Part shown: in pieces, positions 62,905 through 64,000 of the stretch
Layout: each line of letters starts with the position of its first letter
Position numbering within the stretch: the stretch's first letter is position 1
NCBI RefSeq assembly: GCF_947387555.1
Contig: NZ_CANDNZ010000003.1
Coordinates: 1 to 64,000, forward strand
Length of the DNA: 64,000 nt
Source: Thalassomonas sp. RHCl1
GTDB lineage: Bacteria; Pseudomonadota; Gammaproteobacteria; Enterobacterales; Alteromonadaceae
Direction: 5' to 3'
Position numbers and translations under genes: made by a program
Notes under the pieces: generated by a model
Databases searched by the model: none
Seen by the model: only the letters and a program-made list of their open reading frames with translations
Told to the model about the DNA's origin: nothing

Positions 62905-63372
62905 CTACTGCTGACAGGGAAATATTCTCACTAAAGTTTCAAAGAGAATTTTTTTCAGCGGTTTGTTCTCCAGCTCTGCAATATTTAATGTCTTGGCTAT
63001 TTTAGACGCTATCGCTTTACGGTCTTCGCCATTTTCAAGGCAAAACTGATAGCTGATATCATCAAACTCGCTGGAGAAACGGCGCGGCAAACGGGTCTGA
63101 TACGCCCTTTGCAAAAAGGCATTGGCTTTCACCTGGCCCGCATAGCCCGGCTTTTCATCAACAACCGTGGCGCTTTCGGTAAACACCGCAGCATCAATAA
63201 AGCCGTCGATATAAAGCTTACAGGCATTAACATGCCCGACATCCCCGCCGCCCTGGTAAGCCCTGCAAGAGTCGATAATTTCGGATTTATAATCGGCCCT
63301 TGCCGAAAACGACATTGCCGACAGCAAACCCACAAGCACTAGCACCCGGGCTTTATTTATTTTGCTATTCAT
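62905..63372 (-). CDS. Secreted Cys-rich protein (Rap1a/Tai-like)
   Basis: A 155-residue exported protein (signal S-A-M-S-F-S-A-R-A). The mature domain has four Cys: C-R-A-Y near the start, C-K-L-Y-I-D-G-F-I-D-A-A, F-C-L-E, and C-Q-Q at the end, similar in layout to Rap1a/Tai immunity proteins of type VI secretion systems. No T6SS gene is adjacent, so this is weak. The start at 63372 overlaps the NhaA gene by 8 bases, giving a leftward operon nhaA/Cys-rich/small ORF. Confidence 0.5.
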   Translation of the reverse strand: MNSKINKARVLVLVGLLSAMSFSARADYKSEIIDSCRAYQGGGDVGHVNACKLYIDGFIDAAVFTESATVVDEKPGYAGQVKANAFLQRAYQTRLPRRFSSEFDDISYQFCLENGEDRKAIASKIAKTLNIAELENKPLKKILFETLVRIFPCQQ

Positions 63373-64000
63373 TTGAGATAATTTCAGAACCATGACCAAT
63401 CTCCACTGTTTTATTTAACTTGGCGTTATTAGACTGAGTTTTAGCAAGCTTCGCTGATGAATGGCGGATCACTAATGCGCCGGCCAAGGCAGAGCATAAT
63501 GAACCAACCAGCACACCGACTTTTACCTGTGTCTGGTACGCCAGCCCCTGCTCTTCAAAGGCCAGGGAGCCGATAAACAAACTCATGGTAAAGCCGACGC
63601 CGCAAAGCAAACACACCCCGTATACCTGCCCCCAGGTGGCGCCTTGAGGCAACTTACATAATTTGAGTTTCACCGCCAGGTAGCAGGCGGCAAAGATCCC
63701 CAGTTGCTTGCCGACAAACAACCCGGCGATAATGCCTATGGATATCGGCGTGAACAGCTCATCGACACCGGCGCCGGTGAGCGAAACCCCGGCATTGGCA
63801 AAGGCGAACAGCGGCAATACGAAAAAGGCGATCCAGGGGTGCAAGGCATGCTCTATCTGGTAAGACATGGACGTGCTTTTTTCCCGGGCGACGGGGATAA
63901 ACCAGGCCACGGCAAATCCTGCCAGGGTAGCGTGCACGCCGGATTTCAGTACCGCCGCCCAAACCACAATCGATACCAGAATAAACGGGGTCTTATTCGA
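63365..64000 (-). CDS. nhaA: Na+/H+ antiporter NhaA, C-terminal part (cut by window edge)
   Basis: The frame is open to the window end; only about 211 codons are inside. It shows W-A-A-V-L-K-S-G-V-H-A-T-L-A-G and F-A-F-A-N-A-G-V-S, then G-L-F-V-G-K-Q-L-G-I-F near the middle and G-V-G-F-T-M-S-L-F-I after that, all characteristic of the NhaA C-terminal half. It exchanges sodium for protons at the inner membrane, expected in a marine bacterium. The start lies beyond 64000. Confidence 0.88.
   Translation of the reverse strand, partial: SNKTPFILVSIVVWAAVLKSGVHATLAGFAVAWFIPVAREKSTSMSYQIEHALHPWIAFFVLPLFAFANAGVSLTGAGVDELFTPISIGIIAGLFVGKQLGIFAACYLAVKLKLCKLPQGATWGQVYGVCLLCGVGFTMSLFIGSLAFEEQGLAYQTQVKVGVLVGSLCSALAGALVIRHSSAKLAKTQSNNAKLNKTVEIGHGSEIISNE

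Noticed and set aside
62905-63372. T6SS immunity function for the Cys-rich protein
   Set aside because: Cys layout is only loosely similar and no T6SS or effector gene is nearby; kept as a weak label only.

Overview
The window reads as chromosomal DNA of a marine heterotrophic gammaproteobacterium. A Colwelliaceae/Thalassomonas-like host is my inference, from the mix of a secreted GH18 chitinase, a PEP-CTERM protein, an MSHA-type pilin, a SigZ-type sigma factor, RND/MipA/two-component genes and a Zur zinc cluster. No rRNA, tRNA or CRISPR array was seen. The left 12 kb is accessory DNA; most of the rest is ordinary chromosome in small operons.

Layout. 1-3.05 kb: integron gene cassettes read leftward, each gene followed by an attC site and no integrase (HEPN-like gene, DUF4062 gene, small membrane protein). 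3.4-6.9 kb: a small island with three uncharacterised leftward genes, the last of which has a divergent paralogue across a 26-bp inverted repeat. The island also holds an XRE regulator / double-GG peptide / membrane protein operon and a tyrosine-recombinase 3' remnant. 7.0-8.5 kb: a secreted unknown and two abutting attC-like sites in the same orientation as those at the left edge, next to a second copy of a 145-bp repeat. 8.6-13.8 kb: LysR, two SDRs, a nitroreductase, a methyltransferase and a second LysR. 13.97-20.9 kb: leftward operon mipA-like, RND adaptor, RND pump, OmpR-type regulator, histidine kinase. 21-27.7 kb: solute-binding protein, chitinase and a ToxR/CadC-like membrane regulator. 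28.2-36 kb: PEP-CTERM protein, MalY-like lyase, SigZ, serine acetyltransferase, di-haem peroxidase, serine hydrolase. 36-39.3 kb: SymE-like protein, small unknowns, an ABC-transporter fragment and a lipoprotein. 39.4-43.9 kb: a 1494-residue FG-GAP/VCBS secreted protein. 44.6-47.4 kb: ABC exporter divergent from a TetR regulator with two palindromic operators. 47.6-50.9 kb: luciferase-like oxidoreductase, SRPBCC protein, MerR regulator and pilin, with three MerR-type promoters. 50.9-52.6 kb: chemoreceptor. 53.8-56.1 kb: Zur box, DUF1826, frameshifted ZrgA-like gene, Zur, MerC-like protein. 56.3-58.6 kb: tandem PPOX-fold protein divergent from AraC. 59.1-62.5 kb: DNRLRE/FN3 and beta-helix secreted proteins. 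62.7-64 kb: small ORF, secreted Cys-rich protein and NhaA (cut by the window edge).

What stands out. (i) The island at 3.4-6.9 kb: a peptide with two near-identical double-glycine modules made with an XRE regulator and a membrane protein, beside divergent paralogues sharing a long inverted repeat. (ii) Arrays of a TTCTGAA motif with an exact 10-bp period upstream of both the chitinase and the VCBS protein, with a ToxR/CadC-type regulator beside the chitinase. (iii) A MerR-type promoter, matching the two that serve the luciferase-like and SRPBCC genes, placed about 70 nt before a terminator, which may make a small RNA. (iv) Defence-like cassettes in an integrase-less attC array, one attC having matched changes in both core triplets. 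Names rest on motif recognition by eye; no database search was run.
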